Assembly (NCBI GenBank): GCA_025617745.1
Contig: CM046855.1
Location: 17,205,880 to 17,269,879 of the forward strand
Direction: 5' to 3'
Source: Heliocidaris erythrogramma
Lineage: Eukaryota > Echinodermata > Echinoidea > Camarodonta > Echinometridae
Length of the DNA stretch: 64,000 nucleotides
In this document: positions 45,000 through 57,441 of the stretch, piece by piece
How the letters are laid out: each line of letters starts with the position of its first letter
Position numbering within the stretch: the first letter of the stretch is position 1
Made by a program: the position numbers and the translations under genes
The notes under the pieces: generated by a model
Told to the model about the DNA's origin: nothing
Seen by the model: the letters and a program-made list of their open reading frames with translations, nothing else
The model's database searches: none

Positions 45000-47900
45000 G
45001 TTAATATTTCATAAACATCGACTCTATATTGTTTCAATCATAACCATCACAGCACGAGGTGTTGGAAAGAAGCGACGAGGATTTGTTTTTTTTTTTGTGA
45101 GATATCAGCTGAAACAGACGTACCTCGGAAACAAAAACATTGGATACATTTCCAGGTGACTGGTTCTTTATTATGAATGGTGGTTTGGAAGCATTGTCAT
45201 TCTATTTGAGGTCAAATATGAGTGCAAACGAAAAGCAAGCAAGCAAACAAGCAAAAATGGAGAAAAAAAAAAGAAGCAGCACAAGGCTGAAAGAAATTCA
45301 AAGAGCCATATATAGTGGGAATCTATGTGGTTTAACACAAATGCTGGATGTAATTGAGTACAATTAGTTTGTAACATAACAATAAAATTAAGAATGGGTC
45401 AAAACTCTACCCAATTCCTGGTACATCATATTCATCAAGCATTTATTGCAGGCTAATATTTCTTTATTTTTGAAATAAAGAGCCAGCATCGTTATAACTC
45501 TTATTTACAAGTAATAAAATTTCGGAATGAATATGAACTAGGAACAAACTTTGTTACATATGCATCAACGGTTTTTTTTTCGTCGTTTTAATTTTGTTTT
45601 AAGAACTAGTATTGATATAACTGGCAGTAGACCCTAGTTGAATTCCAGTATTAAGACCTATGTTGAATTAAATATCGTGTTTTTGTTCTAAATAGTTAAA
45701 ATTATATTCCATGAATAGATAATAAAGTATTTCTGATTGTTTCTTAAACATGAAATATCTGGGTCCCTGTTCTAAAAGAAGAAAGAATAATAATAATAAT
45801 AGTATTCCGTGCAAATAAACTCTTAATCAAAATTCTTGCATATATTATATAATTGTTCGCATATAAAACCCCACAGCATATTGTGAAAGTAAACCGTCAA
45901 CATTCCAAGTATAACGTCTCAGTCAGATTGCATAACTGATAATAAAGAACAATGGAATGAATGAAAATGAATTGCTGTTGAATTTGTTTAATTAAACTCC
46001 GGGGGAATCTGAGTCAGCTCGGGGAGCACTGAAAGTTGTAACAAATTGCCATACCTCACGATATAAGGAAGATCATAAATATTCAGAAGCGCACGAGGAT
46101 GAGACTCTGTTGTTCTCTCATTCGGAGACAGTGGATAACCATTGTTTGCAATTTTCAAAAGGAACTCTAGGGGAGAAAGACGTTGAGTAGCTTTATGTCA
46201 ACAGCAATATAACTCAGAATGTTTTGATTTTTTCACCGGTACTCCTGCTCTGTCCACACTACGCTGTCCACTCAAGTGGCGTATACAAACATGGCTAAAT
46301 AGGGAGGTGGAATTTTCTGACGGGGGGGGGGGGGGGGGGGGGGGGCAATGTATGTATCTTGGTGGACCGCATGCTGTATACATACTTTGAGGCTTTTTTT
46401 TTCTAGGGCCTTCCAACAAGGGGATGAGGGTTACTACAGAATTACTTTGGCAGATACCCCATTGCATTTAATATCTTTTTGTCTGCCTAACGTTTTGTCA
46501 ATCTATTTATTCATCTATATATCTATATCCATTCATATATCCATTTATACCTTACAACTGCTCTGTGTCACTCTCGGTGCGCTCTTCTCCGGCGACAATT
46601 TCTCCTCGGTCAATTTCCTATATTAACCGAGCCCCTAACTTCAACACTTGACCAGACACTGTACTTAATCCTAATCCTAAACCTAACCTGAAACCCAATC
46701 GCAACCCTAATAAACCCCGGGCAAATGTCACCGGAACAAGATACTGGGTCACCTCTCTCGTACCATTTATTTCAAACGTACCCCCACCCCCCCAAAAAAA
46801 AAAAAAAAAAAAGAAGAAGAAATCACTATCTCTCTAACTCATTTTCTGTACTTGCTGCTTGATTGTATATATGATAAAAATACCGTCCTCATATCGCCTC
46901 CCTACCACTTTATATTTTTTTTTATTAGAGCCTTTTTATTATTCGAACGCCTTTTCTTTCTTTCTCTTCCCCTACTCTATCTGCCTATATCGCACCCTCT
47001 CTGCTGTATAATTTGTTCCTATCATTTCACCTGCACCCCTCTCTCTTTCTCCTTCCTGCTACCTTAATACGTACACGACATGTTCCAGAAGTGATTTAAT
47101 AATACAATCTTCTCGTTACAACTACCCATTCAGTAAAGCTTTATTCTAGATCCTCCCTTCTCCTGATATTAAATTATCCTTCCAAACGACCTTCACCTGT
47201 ATAGTACAGGTGAATGGAATCTACTGCGGATGGCATCATTATCCATTTCTAATGAAATTTATACTTCAAGGGAAAGCGTGGAGGTCTCTTTAATAGATTT
47301 CGTCTTAAAATGCCATGGAATATATCTCTAAATTATTACGGTGAGGTAGCACAAATGGAGAAAAAAGAATCGAAATAATTTTTGGAATTATTTCATTCTA
47401 TGACCAGGCTGTAGATTTGATTGTTAAAATTATTGGAAGCTCTCTATTTTTTCACATATTGCATTTTACAGAATCGAAAGATCAAAGATGACGGATTAAA
47501 TATTTCGGAATATGAAATTTAAGGCTTTTTCAATTATAATAAGTAAAACAGTGTAATGTTTTATAGTAGGCAAAAAAACAAAACAAAACAAAACGCGATT
47601 AAGCTTTGAAGTAGGCCTATCATTCATTCGACTGTTGCACCTTAAAAAGTACCAGAAAATGTTTGGGAATCAATATTTTTATTATTGTTTATGTGGCTCC
47701 AGTGATGAAGGAAGGCCACTCCATCGGTCCTTCATTTCCCTTTATCCTGTCCTTGTCGCTGTTTCTTATCCATGTAACGTATCCTCATTCTTTCAGTAAT
47801 ATCATCCACCCATCTCCTGAGTTGTCCGTCTCTGCTTGCAGTGTGAGATGTCAGTATCCACTCTGCTAATAATGTATATGTCCATCGGTCATTTCCCTTT

Positions 47901-48760
47901 CTTGGTAGATGGATAAGCCGTTTCTTTCATTTTCTTTCATATTATCTTTTGCTTTCTTTCTTGTTTCATATAATGAAACTAGAAAGAATGAAGTAACTAT
48001 ACCGGATTTACACGAGGTGTCATTTCCATTGCACCATTCAAGAAAATCCAGACACCAAATTGCCCAGGACAAGATGAAACTCTGTTTCTCGGCACAGGAG
48101 CTACAGGGTTGCATTGGTCGAGCGCGAGGGTTTTTTTTAACATGTCCGAAAGTACGCGTCGACGGAACACTGACGGGGCAAAATCATTGAATCGACACAA
48201 ACAGATAGGTGCATGGAACTTGAATTTAAGTCCTCACGTGCCGTCGACCTGAGGCCGTGTGCTCACGAGGCGTTATGTCGCTTGCGTCATTCAGAGACAT
48301 TCAGGCATATAATGCATAGAAAATGTCCAGTCGCAATCTCTAGCCACAGACAAATGAAAAACAAACAAACAACAACAACAAATGACTGCATACAGAATAT
48401 CTGTGTGACAAACTCTGGGTACAGACGTCATTATAATTATGTAGGGGCATATTGTTCAGTGCTTACATAGGCATAAATTCTATTGAATTGAACAATCAGC
48501 GTAAATGGCGGTATTGGAATAAGGCCTAGTGTGCATCGGGCCTTATATTTGTTGTTTGCTATTTAATGTGGTATGGATTCTTTTGAATTGAAGTCATCAG
48601 TTGACACAGGGGAATGTCGAGTCATTTGCAGCAGACATAAAGCAAAATCGTCCTAAACTAGAGGCTGAGTTTAAGCTCGTTTTGAAGTCAAGGTTAAGGA
48701 ACAATTTATAGGCCGAGGTCAGTATTTTTAAAAAATTGTTATACTGGACTCTACTGAGCT
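45000..48760. other. probable intron/intergenic AT-rich DNA, no exon recognised
   Basis: If the exon at 44760 is real, this is the start of a large intron. It contains a 24-base G run (46322-46345), A-rich patches near 46795 and a perfect hairpin TTCACCTGTA/TACAGGTGAA at 47192-47214. Short frames (for example 47909-48190) show no domain. Confidence 0.45.
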
Positions 48761-48769
48761 GAAACGAAG

Positions 48770-48960
48770 CGTCGGGTTGAACTCGTTCAGTGGAATACAG
48801 CCAGGCCATCGTATTGTTTTTTTTTCTTTCTCGAAATCCACTAGAAGCAGGAACAGTTGATATAGAGGGTATCCAGCTCCAGGGTTGTGCCAGTATAAAA
48901 CTTCTTGGGGGTGATAATCCAGAAAGACCTTCAATGGAATGAACACGTACGTGGTCAATT
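48770..48960 (+). pseudogene. LINE reverse transcriptase remnant, left part
   Basis: ASIKLLG at about 48891-48910 and, after a one-base frameshift, VIIQKDLQWNEHV to 48949 match the conserved thumb-proximal region of non-LTR reverse transcriptases (KxLGVxxxxxLxWxxHV). A weaker LNSFSGIQPGHRIVF segment upstream resembles the usual LNPxKT region. Stops and the frameshift make it inactive. The same domain resumes at 49690. Confidence 0.65.
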
Positions 48961-49668
48961 CCAGCGTAGCGGACATGACATGGAGACTTATTTTGGTTAT
49001 TTAAGGCAGTTTTAAGCAAATTTCACAGTATTTTGACTATTTTCAATAGCTGAAGAAAAAGTGGACCCTTTGTATCTGTAACGGACATGACACAAAATGG
49101 ACAAGGATATTTTACTTCTCTGAACAGTTTTAAAAATATGTAACTTTGGGGGTTCAGTGGCCCATATTCTGAACTCCCGTTTAACCGAAACTCCAGTCTA
49201 ATTTAGTTAGTAAAAGAAACATGTAATCATATTCTAAAAATAAATACTTGTGCATGACAGTTAGATTATACAGAGTATTGTCAGAGCTAACTGGCTAAAA
49301 AGTAGCGTAATGGACATGACATCTATGTCCGCTTTTAAAAAAACCCTATACCTCTACTTTAAAATATTATTTGGCTTATGCCACCTTCATATAAATAATT
49401 TTTTGCTCTATTCATCAATTTACAGCAGAAAAAGCAACTGTGAAAAAATGAGACTCAAAGATAGGAAGGTTTGACCCAATTTGTCGCCACATTTTGCTCT
49501 ACAATTGAGCTTTAAGAGAAGAGAATCATGCCTAAATTATAGACCACTTTAATCCACCTATTGATATACCAATGGAATTAATACTAAATTTGTTATGGTA
49601 GCACAAATATTTCAGGAGAAATCACCAATATTATGATTTTTGGCAAGTGAACATTGCCCACGTCCATT
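48961..49668. mobile_element. ~700-bp insertion with GTARYGGACATGACA motifs
   Basis: GTAGCGGACATGACA near 48966, GTAACGGACATGACA near 49078 and GTAATGGACATGACA near 49308 are in direct orientation. The right end has the complement CACGTCCATTAC near 49656. The segment separates the two parts of the LINE reverse transcriptase. The end motifs are inverted, but an extended TIR and a target duplication were not found. Confidence 0.45.
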
Positions 49669-49689
49669 ACAAATATGTCGAAACCTTCG

Positions 49690-49950
49690 CGAAATATTTA
49701 TATATTTCGAGTGCTCAAACGCTTTAGTCACTCAATTAGTGATATGATTATTGTGTACAAATCATATATCAGACCACTGCTTGAATGCTGCTCCCAAATT
49801 TGGCATTTCTTCTAAACTCAGCAACAGAAAAATGCACTTGAAAAAAATGCAAAGACACTCTTTGAGAATCATACGTGAGCAGCATGACTCCTATTGTAAT
49901 GCTCTCCAACCACAAGGTTTGAACACTTTGGATGACCAAACTTGCTAAAA
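49690..49950 (+). pseudogene. LINE reverse transcriptase remnant, right part
   Basis: RNIYIFRVLKR is followed by MIIVYKSYIRPLLECCSQIW, the classic YxxxIRPxLEYxxxxW motif of CR1/Jockey-type elements. A stop at 49813 and frame change lead to QRHSLRIIREQHDSY and LNTLDDQTC, the end of the domain. It continues the 48,770-48,960 fragment. Confidence 0.75.
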
Positions 49951-50113
49951 AAATAAGTGAAATGTACCACCAGTGGCTACCCCCAAAACAAGATGCTGGG
50001 AAATAAAATGTAGAACTGATAGATACAGTAAAACTTAAAGCTCATTAATTTATTTCGTAAGACTACTGAATAATACATGAAATTATGTCCAAGGACATTC
50101 GTATGTATCTATT

Positions 50114-50599
50114 GCCCTATTTACACTTGTACGCATTTTGTTCCCGCACTGCCCGCAGTACTGCGTATACCAATGCGTGCCGTTGAACGGTCATCTCCGA
50201 GTTTTTGTGTCAAGTCTGATTTACAAATAATTTACGCCATATTTACGCCTAAGTTAATCATTTTTCACGCATCAATTTGTCACTCATTTTCACTATCGTT
50301 CAGGATCGACTCGCTTAGCAGTGTCTCTTTCTAGTGAGGATTTTGCATTATCTTTTTGATCCAAAATGCTAGGAATAACAAATTATGCATGAACAGAAGG
50401 ATTAAAAAATCCCAGATTATTTTTGGATATTTCCAATTCAGTACGTTGTGCCATTCATGAATAAGAGCGATTTAATTGTTACCTATCATTACAGTCTCTG
50501 AATTGGCAACGCAGTGTAAAATATACATATGATATACGCACTGGTACGCAGTCCTGCGAGGCAGTGCGGGAACAAAATGCGTGCAAATGTAAATGGGGC
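50114..50599. mobile_element. 486-bp MITE with ATT duplication
   Basis: GCCCTATTTACACTTGTACG at the left faces the complement of GCCCCATTTACATTTGCACG at the right. The match continues through CATTTTGTTCCCGCACTGCC. ATT flanks both ends (50111-50113, 50600-50602). No coding capacity. Confidence 0.85.
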
Positions 50600-50654
50600 A
50601 TTGGAGTGCACAGAGGCACAGATTTGAGCAGCTTATTCTTGGACTAATCTAGGC

Positions 50655-50911
50655 TAGTCCGCGCGTGCCACTTTGCCGACTCGCACTGGCGCGACTAGGT
50701 TGCCTAAAGTTCACGGGGTTCTTACGAATGTTGCCAAAAAATGGGGTCGTGCCATAAAATTAAACATGTTTGAAATGTTGTCACGCATGTCAAGCATTGG
50801 CCTGCATCCTCCAGCATCCTCCCGCACGCTGCCACGAATACTTCCCACACTGACACACAAGATGCGCAAACGATGCGGAAACCAAAATGCTTGCAAATGT
50901 AAATAGGGCAT
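50655..50911. mobile_element. truncated second copy of the 50.1-kb MITE family
   Basis: The right end AATGCTTGCAAATGTAAATAGGGCAT repeats the terminus of the preceding element. The interior is GC-rich with GCACGCTGCC-like segments, and no matching left end is present. Opposing open frames here are compositional. Confidence 0.6.
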
Positions 50912-51059
50912 AATGTTTTTGGCGCAATACTGGAATATGCGATATAAATAAACTGAAACATTGAACAGTTTGTAAAACTTTATTGTGGATATGAACCCAG
51001 AATCGATGGTAGCAGTAGTTATGAATAGGTAGTTTCAACGACATCATCTTTTACAGGAT

Positions 51060-51125
51060 TTCTCTCTCCTTTGACACCCTCTCTCTCTCTGTTTCTCTCT
51101 TGCCTTTTTCTCTCTCTCCCGCTCC
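51060..51125. repeat. CT-rich microsatellite
   Basis: TCTCTC units with interruptions. Confidence 0.9.
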
Positions 51126-51483
51126 CTATCTCACACTCTCTTCTTGCTCAATAACCTGTATTTCTTGTATTTCTTTTCTTCTCTTCAGGTAGATATCTCT
51201 ATGTCAATTATACATATTGAAATATATCTTATACATGATCAAAGTCTAGTTGTGAATAAAGCATGTTAACATTTTTAATGTGACATTTGAATTTTGTTTA
51301 AATATTGCTCATACTTTCTAGACATTTCTATGCACATTTCTTAATCTCTGTAAATACCACCAAATGTTAAATTGTTATTGTCTTGTGAGTTTATAATGTT
51401 ACTTAAATTTTGTAATCATAAACAATAATTATTGTCATTACTGCTGCGAAAAGACCAACCCAATCATGCAATAAATTTCCATT

Positions 51484-51650
51484 CCCCCCCCCCCCATTTC
51501 GACTGCCTTTATCTCCACAGCTCCCCCTCCTTATCTCCCTCCCCCCCCTCTCTCTCTCTCCCCTTCGCTCCTTACTTCGATATTTTTTACCCTTTCTCTT
51601 ACTCTCCCTTTCTCCCACTCTTTCCTCACCCTTCTCCCCTATCTTCCCCC
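51484..51650. repeat. polypyrimidine tract with C runs
   Basis: C-rich runs and CTCTC/CCTT units. The Ser/Pro/Phe-rich frame through this tract is an artefact. Confidence 0.9.
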
Positions 51651-52519
51651 TTTTTTCAGCCAGGTACCCCCTGCCTTTACCTACTTTTATTTGTTCTCTT
51701 TCCGTTTACTTTCAGTTTACGCAATATGAAGGCTTTCGAAAAAAATATTCTTCTCTGTACCAAAATTCCTCGTATATCGCCAGTGTCAATTGTCAATGTG
51801 CCACGGTTCTCTGAAGAAAGACGGAAAAGTTGGAAGGGGGCGTAATCCTTCCGTACTGATGTGTTTTCTTTTAGTTTTGTTTTAAAGAATGTAAGGAATA
51901 ATTAATTTATTTAAACATTATTGATGGTGAGTTACGTTTAAAAAAAATACCTGCGGTTTCTGGGATATTAAATTTCATGGAAATATTCATAGGTATCATT
52001 TTTCTTTTCCTTCTGAACAGTCAACACATGCTTGTTTGTGATATGAAATAAAGTAATACGAATAGCGTGATAATTGAAAAAAAGATTTCAAGACATTCAC
52101 TTTGGATGGAACATTGTACAGGTGTAGATATCAAAATTTCGATTTATTAGCCGATTTCTTTTAAAAAGGTAATGTTCGTTGAAATGATGTATGAGCATCG
52201 ATAATTCGTGGAAGAAATGGAGCACTTCAATGAGTCCGATATGAAAGTAGGTTTTAGAATGAACAGAAATAGGTTGAAGGAGTAATAACCCGTTCGGCGG
52301 AATTTATGGCTTTTAATATGGATATGATGGAGTCTTTTTACCTCTGATCTTTTGTCCCGCGTTTCCTTGCCGACACTTTATGATTTCATTCTTGATTCTG
52401 TGTACACCTCTTTCTACATTTTAGTTAGGATCATGTCATCCTACCTATCTTGAAACATTTTAATCCTCTTCTCTCCGTATCATGTCCTTCAATTGTAATA
52501 ACTGGGTATGTCTGTTCAT

Positions 52520-53040
52520 GTCGTCATACTTCTGGAAGCTGCGTACGTGTTTCTGTTTCTGTCTCTCTTTCTTTTTATTTGTTTTCTTTCACCTTCATTT
52601 TCTTACATGTAATCTCAATTTATGTTTCTCTATCCTTCCCTTTTTTGTTTCTTTGTTCCTTATTCAAATGTTTAGTTTGTACCTAATTTCACACTTTTTT
52701 ATTTTTTTTGGTAGTGGTATTTTGTCTGTTTACATCATTACTCACACACATTTTCACATGTTTTTCTTTCCAGCTGCACCTCATGACTCCCCTCACTTGA
52801 ACTTTCTCTCACATTTTCTTTCTTTTCCCTGCTTCGTCTCTTTATCATTCGTTAATCATTCATTCAACTTTAACATTTTTCATACCTTTCGCTCAATCTC
52901 TCACTCTCTATTTTTTCCTTCCCTTTTTCATTCTCTCCCTCTCTATTTTTCCTTCCCTTTTTCATTCTCTTTCTCTCTTTCTCTCTCTCTCTCTCTCTCC
53001 CCCCTCTCTCTCTTTACATTTCTCTCTCTACCTGGACCCT
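52520..53040. repeat. long polypyrimidine tract with (TC)n core
   Basis: T/C-rich DNA with a (TC)n core at about 52975-53015. A duplicated TTTTTCCTTCCCTTTTTCATTCTCT unit lies near 52912-52968. The 205-codon Ser/Phe-rich frame through it is low complexity and is not called as a gene. Confidence 0.85.
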
Positions 53041-54690
53041 ATGCAAGACTAGGAGTGTCGTGCATGCCAGTTACATCTAGCAGTTGCATTAATGTATAAT
53101 TTATAGAGTGTTATAATCAGACAGTATATGTATTTTTGTAATCAAACGGAAAATATATAATTCTGCTTCTACTCTCTCTCCCCTATTTCTCTTTCTTTCT
53201 GTCTCTCCCTCTCCCTCTTTCTCTTTGAAACAAATTCCTTAAAACACTTGCACTTTCACGAACACTTTTTTGTTTGTTATTCTTCTCACTGATTTCCTCG
53301 ACCTGTTTCTACTCCCCTATAGATACCACGATCCTCGTCATGCCTCTCTCTTATCCTTCCTAACCGAGAAGCATCTTCTCTCCACCACAGATCATGCATA
53401 AACCAACCCCCAATGTCTCTCATCTACCTAATGGTATTGCTTAATCTAGATAATTACGTGACAATTTCAAGGACGGAGTATCCTCTCCCATAGTAAAATG
53501 ATCCCCGGAGAAAAACCAATGAATGGTCTGAAATACCCTCAGATGCAATCTATAGACATCTGCCATTTTTTAAAGGTACGTTTTGGTAAAGTCAATTCAA
53601 AGTAAAATGGAAACAAGGTAACCAAGAAAATTAAACAATGAATGAAATGCTTCTCATAATAATGAATAAAATTTGTATGCAGATGGTTACACTTCAGGCG
53701 TTATGGTTTAATAGTGGATCATACCACTGTAGACCATCTGACCAATGTACGAATCCCCAGTCGCACGCTAACTTCCCTAGTATAAACATTAGTCTACCTG
53801 GCCACTCTTTACCCAAGTGTGGTAAGTGGGCGTCTAGTTGGAAGAGATACTTTGAAAATCCGAGGGCGTTATTAAGTATTCACCGCTTGAAACTTAGGGG
53901 AGGGTTTATACATAAAAACCTTGCATTACCATCCTTAAATATTTTCTACACGGTCGCAAAAAAAGCGGAAGAAGAAGAAGGAGGAAAAAAGATTAAAAAT
54001 AAAAAAATCCCCCATACTTGGATAATCATATAACCTGAAAATGTCCAGTGCAATTTCTTTTCACAGGATACACAATTCATTTTTATTTTTACTCGGAAAT
54101 GTTATATAATTATAAAACCTTTAACTCAAACATGAGCAGGATGGAACCCACAGACCGCGGTCTTCAATTCAAATCCTGTCACCATCTTTATCCCTCATAA
54201 ACTTACGACTTTCTGACGACCACTCAACAAAAGAAAAGGAAAAAAAGGGGATATTGGATATCCTGGAGACATTTTTGCCGACAATACAACGATCAGAGTA
54301 AGATATGCATCGAAGAACAATCAAGTTGCATCCTGTATGCGGGACATTTCTCGGACAGTGAAATTATCTGAGATCGTGTATCTCAACAGAAAGAAATATA
54401 AAACTCGGAATTTCATTCTTTACCCCCGCACATGGCGGCAGTTCGATTTCAGTCAATCAAAGTTAGATTCATATTTTGAATTATTTAAATGAAAGGGAGA
54501 ATTTCGACTTCCCGAAGGAAAAATTTACCCTTTTTTTAATATGATGATGATATTTTAACTTTGCTTAATTATGGTATATGGATGAAGGATACCTGAAATA
54601 ATTGAATAAGTTCTTCGAAAGCGAACGATACGACATATTGATAACGCAGATTAGATATTAATAAAGACGAACATCTTCAACATTTTTAAC

Positions 54691-54698
54691 AGTGAGGG

Positions 54699-54755
<57 letters not shown>

Positions 54756-54776
54756 GCGAGAGAGGGGAGGGTGAAT
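54691..54776. repeat. (GA)n microsatellite
   Basis: GAGAGA units with GGG interruptions. Confidence 0.95.
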
Positions 54777-55010
54777 TATAAGGAGGGACGAAGAGGACGA
54801 AAACGAAGACGAAGAAACAAAAAGAAAATAAGGAGAATAAGAAAAAAAAAGGTATAATCTAGAATATATGAGAAGAGCAGAGCAATTTGAATATTCATAA
54901 AGGAGACAATCGGGACATTCTATAAGAATAAAGAATGAATGTATAATATGAACATACATGAATATAAACAGTTAAAAAAGTCTAAAAAGTCTACCCGAAT
55001 AAATTTTTCA

Positions 55011-55672
55011 AAATATTTTTAGGAAATTGTCATACCTATGGATAGCTTAGGGTCTCTTCTATCAAATCGCGCCAAACTATCGAACACTATTCTACGCTTG
55101 AGTGAGCAAAGGCCAATTTTGTGAAATGTTGCAAAATCTAGATTTGACAAGAATTGATATTGGTTGTGGCTGGTATCAGCCAAGCTGAGAGTCATAAAAA
55201 GGCTTGGAAGTGTCAATATTCTGGTCAATAAAGAGCGATTTATGAAACAACAGGCTTTGTTCTCTGTATATCCTTCACATCCCATCAACATCTTTTGCTT
55301 GAGTGAGCAATTAACTACTTTGTTGAGTGTTTCAAAATGTTACTTTTCGTGAGTCTTTTAATTTCACCTGGCTTGCTCACTCAACCATAAATTTTTGATG
55401 GGATATATCAAGACATACAGTGAACAACGTCTGTTCTTTCATTATTGTCTTTTAATTATCATAATATAAAATTTTAAAGCCTTTTCTTGACTCTCAGCTT
55501 CGCTAATACCAGCCAAAACATAAACAAACATTTTTCAAGTATGGATTGTGCACCCTTTCACAAGTGTAACATATTGTTAGATATTTTGGTGTCATTTGAA
55601 AGAAGAGACCCTAAGCTTTTCAGATCCACAGGCATGAAAATTTCCTGAAAATATTTTGAATTATGTAATTGG
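55011..55672. mobile_element. large foldback element, ~305-bp arms
   Basis: The left arm (55011-55320) carries TTAGGGTCTCTTCTATCAAA, GGCTGGTATCAGCC-GCTGAGAGTCA and CATCCCATCAACAT. The right arm (55367-55672) carries their complements in reverse order. The loop is about 46 bp. Many substitutions and small indels separate the arms. Short frames on both strands lack domains. Confidence 0.8.
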
Positions 55673-55679
55673 GGAGACC

Positions 55680-55862
55680 TATCGTTGATACCAGCCAGAC
55701 CAAAATACCAATTCTTGTCAAGTCTGAATTTTGCACCCTTTCACAAAAGTGGTTTTTGATCACTCAAGCGTAATAACTAGTCAGAATTTGTTGGTGTTAT
55801 TGCATAGGAAACACCGTAAGCTGTCAACATGAATGAAATTTATGGAAAATATTCTGAAATAT
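55680..55862. repeat. third partial copy of the foldback arm
   Basis: GATACCAGCCAGACC, TTTTGCACCCTTTCACAA and GAAATATTC-type segments repeat the right arm in the same orientation, immediately after it. Confidence 0.75.
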
Positions 55863-56448
55863 TTATTTTTGGAGCCTTTTTCGAACTGTTATTTTTGGGG
55901 GACGCTCTGTAGTGTGCCCAAGCCATGTACCTAACCAAATAGGCAGTGTTTTATTGCAATTAGCGATAATGATAACCGACCAATGTTTTCAATGACTGAA
56001 TGATACAAATTGTCAAATGAGAATCAATTCAGAAAATGAATAATGCTTTTGACCTATCTCACGTGCAAGAGCCTGAAACGAGATATATTTACGTTACATA
56101 TCCTGTTCTGTTTTTCATGTAATCAGTATATTTTGAAAAAAAAAAAAAAAAAATGAAATTAATTGTATCATTATTCATCATGAGATTCAACAGTTATCTA
56201 AGGTAAACTGTGCAAGTGTTAAAACGGTATATAGAAACAAGTACCGCATTACACAAGATTGTAGCCTTCAGCTTTTTATATTTTCCCTTTCACGCTTTGC
56301 ATCTCATCATCATCAATACAGGTGTAATTGATTTGACAAATTAATTTACGATTAATTCATGGTGTACAGTTACCCACGAGCACAATGGAGGGGGGGGGGG
56401 GGGGTGTATTGTCTTTATGTAGCTGTCACACTTTGGCGATTTATGGAG

Positions 56449-56668
56449 CTGTCACACCTTGACAATTTAGCCAGCGTATGCTGACGTATGAAAAATGTTT
56501 ACGTCGAATAACTTATGGGTAAGTTTTGTATAAGTTAAGAGCACGCTGATGCACGCTGGTATACGTCGTAGTGCGGCGGGGCCGTCGAAAAATTGTGTAT
56601 ATTATATTTTGATGTCTTTTGTTTGGATTATGTCAGCATACGCCGACTAAATCGTCAATATGTGACAG
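56449..56668. mobile_element. ~220-bp MITE with CTGTCACA ends
   Basis: CTGTCACACCTTGACAATTTAG at the left faces the complement of CTGTCACATATTGACGATTTAG at the right. The match runs about 38 bp through CGGCGTATGCTGAC. An extra half-copy of the left terminus (CTGTCACACTTTGGCGATTTA) sits just upstream at 56423. Confidence 0.8.
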
Positions 56669-56819
56669 GGCCATTTAATAGTTTCAGAGCGGCATTGTTT
56701 ATTAACTTTTATAGCATATTAATTTATTTTCGTAAATAAGAACAGAATGAACACAGGTACAAAATACATATCGAAAAGAAAAAGACATGAAGTGTCATAA
56801 ACAGTCATTGTAATATATA

Positions 56820-57382
56820 CAGGGTTGGAAAAAAGTTTGGAATATTTTTTTGGCGATGAGTATGTCTGATTTTAAATGCTAGTTTCTACTATATTGTGAT
56901 GAATAATTCATCCAAATCGGATTAACTGTGTTGAATGAAGTCTACTGTTCCATCTTGTACCAAAGATTACGTAATATTGTTAAACATGTTACAATGGCTG
57001 ACCAATGAACCAAATGTTGTCAGATTTGCTCTATTTGTGTTTGAACATCTTGTTATACATTTCTGTACTTCACGTGGAATTTTGAAAAAGCTACGTGCAG
57101 TTTGCAGTCATTTTGAGGACTTCGGTATAGCAATTAAACTGTATCTGATTATTTAACTTTTTCGTTAGACATTTGCAAAAACAGCAAATATACGCTTCCG
57201 AATTCCAAGTGGACCTCTGCACTGTGTGATAAGCCTGATTTTTAATGTTGGGCTTTTAAAGTTAAAAAGGGACACATATCTTTTATTTGAACCTCAAAGA
57301 AGAACTTAAAATGACGAGGGATATGTTTAAGACAAGAAATAATTCTTGGAATAAAAATATTCCAAACTTTTTTCCTACCCTG
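56820..57382. mobile_element. Tc1/mariner-like non-autonomous element, 563 bp
   Basis: The ends read CAGGGTTGGAAAAAAGTTTGG and, inverted, CAGGGTAGGAAAAAAGTTTGG, continuing to AATATTTTT. TA flanks both sides (56818-56819, 57383-57384). A 73-codon frame inside (56935-57156) is not recognisable as transposase. Its ends suggest a deletion derivative of a Tc1/mariner element. Confidence 0.8.
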
Positions 57383-57441
57383 TATATATTAAACAAAAAT
57401 CTAATTCAGAACAAAATTTAATTTGACATCGATACTGCATG

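Noticed and set aside
52450-53099. 205-codon Ser/Phe/Leu-rich frame
   Set aside because: Lies in a T/C-rich low-complexity tract with no recognisable domain and biased composition.
53638-54033. 131-codon frame on the plus strand
   Set aside because: It has a mixed composition but no recognisable domain, ends in a Lys/Glu-rich low-complexity tail, and shows no splice or promoter support.
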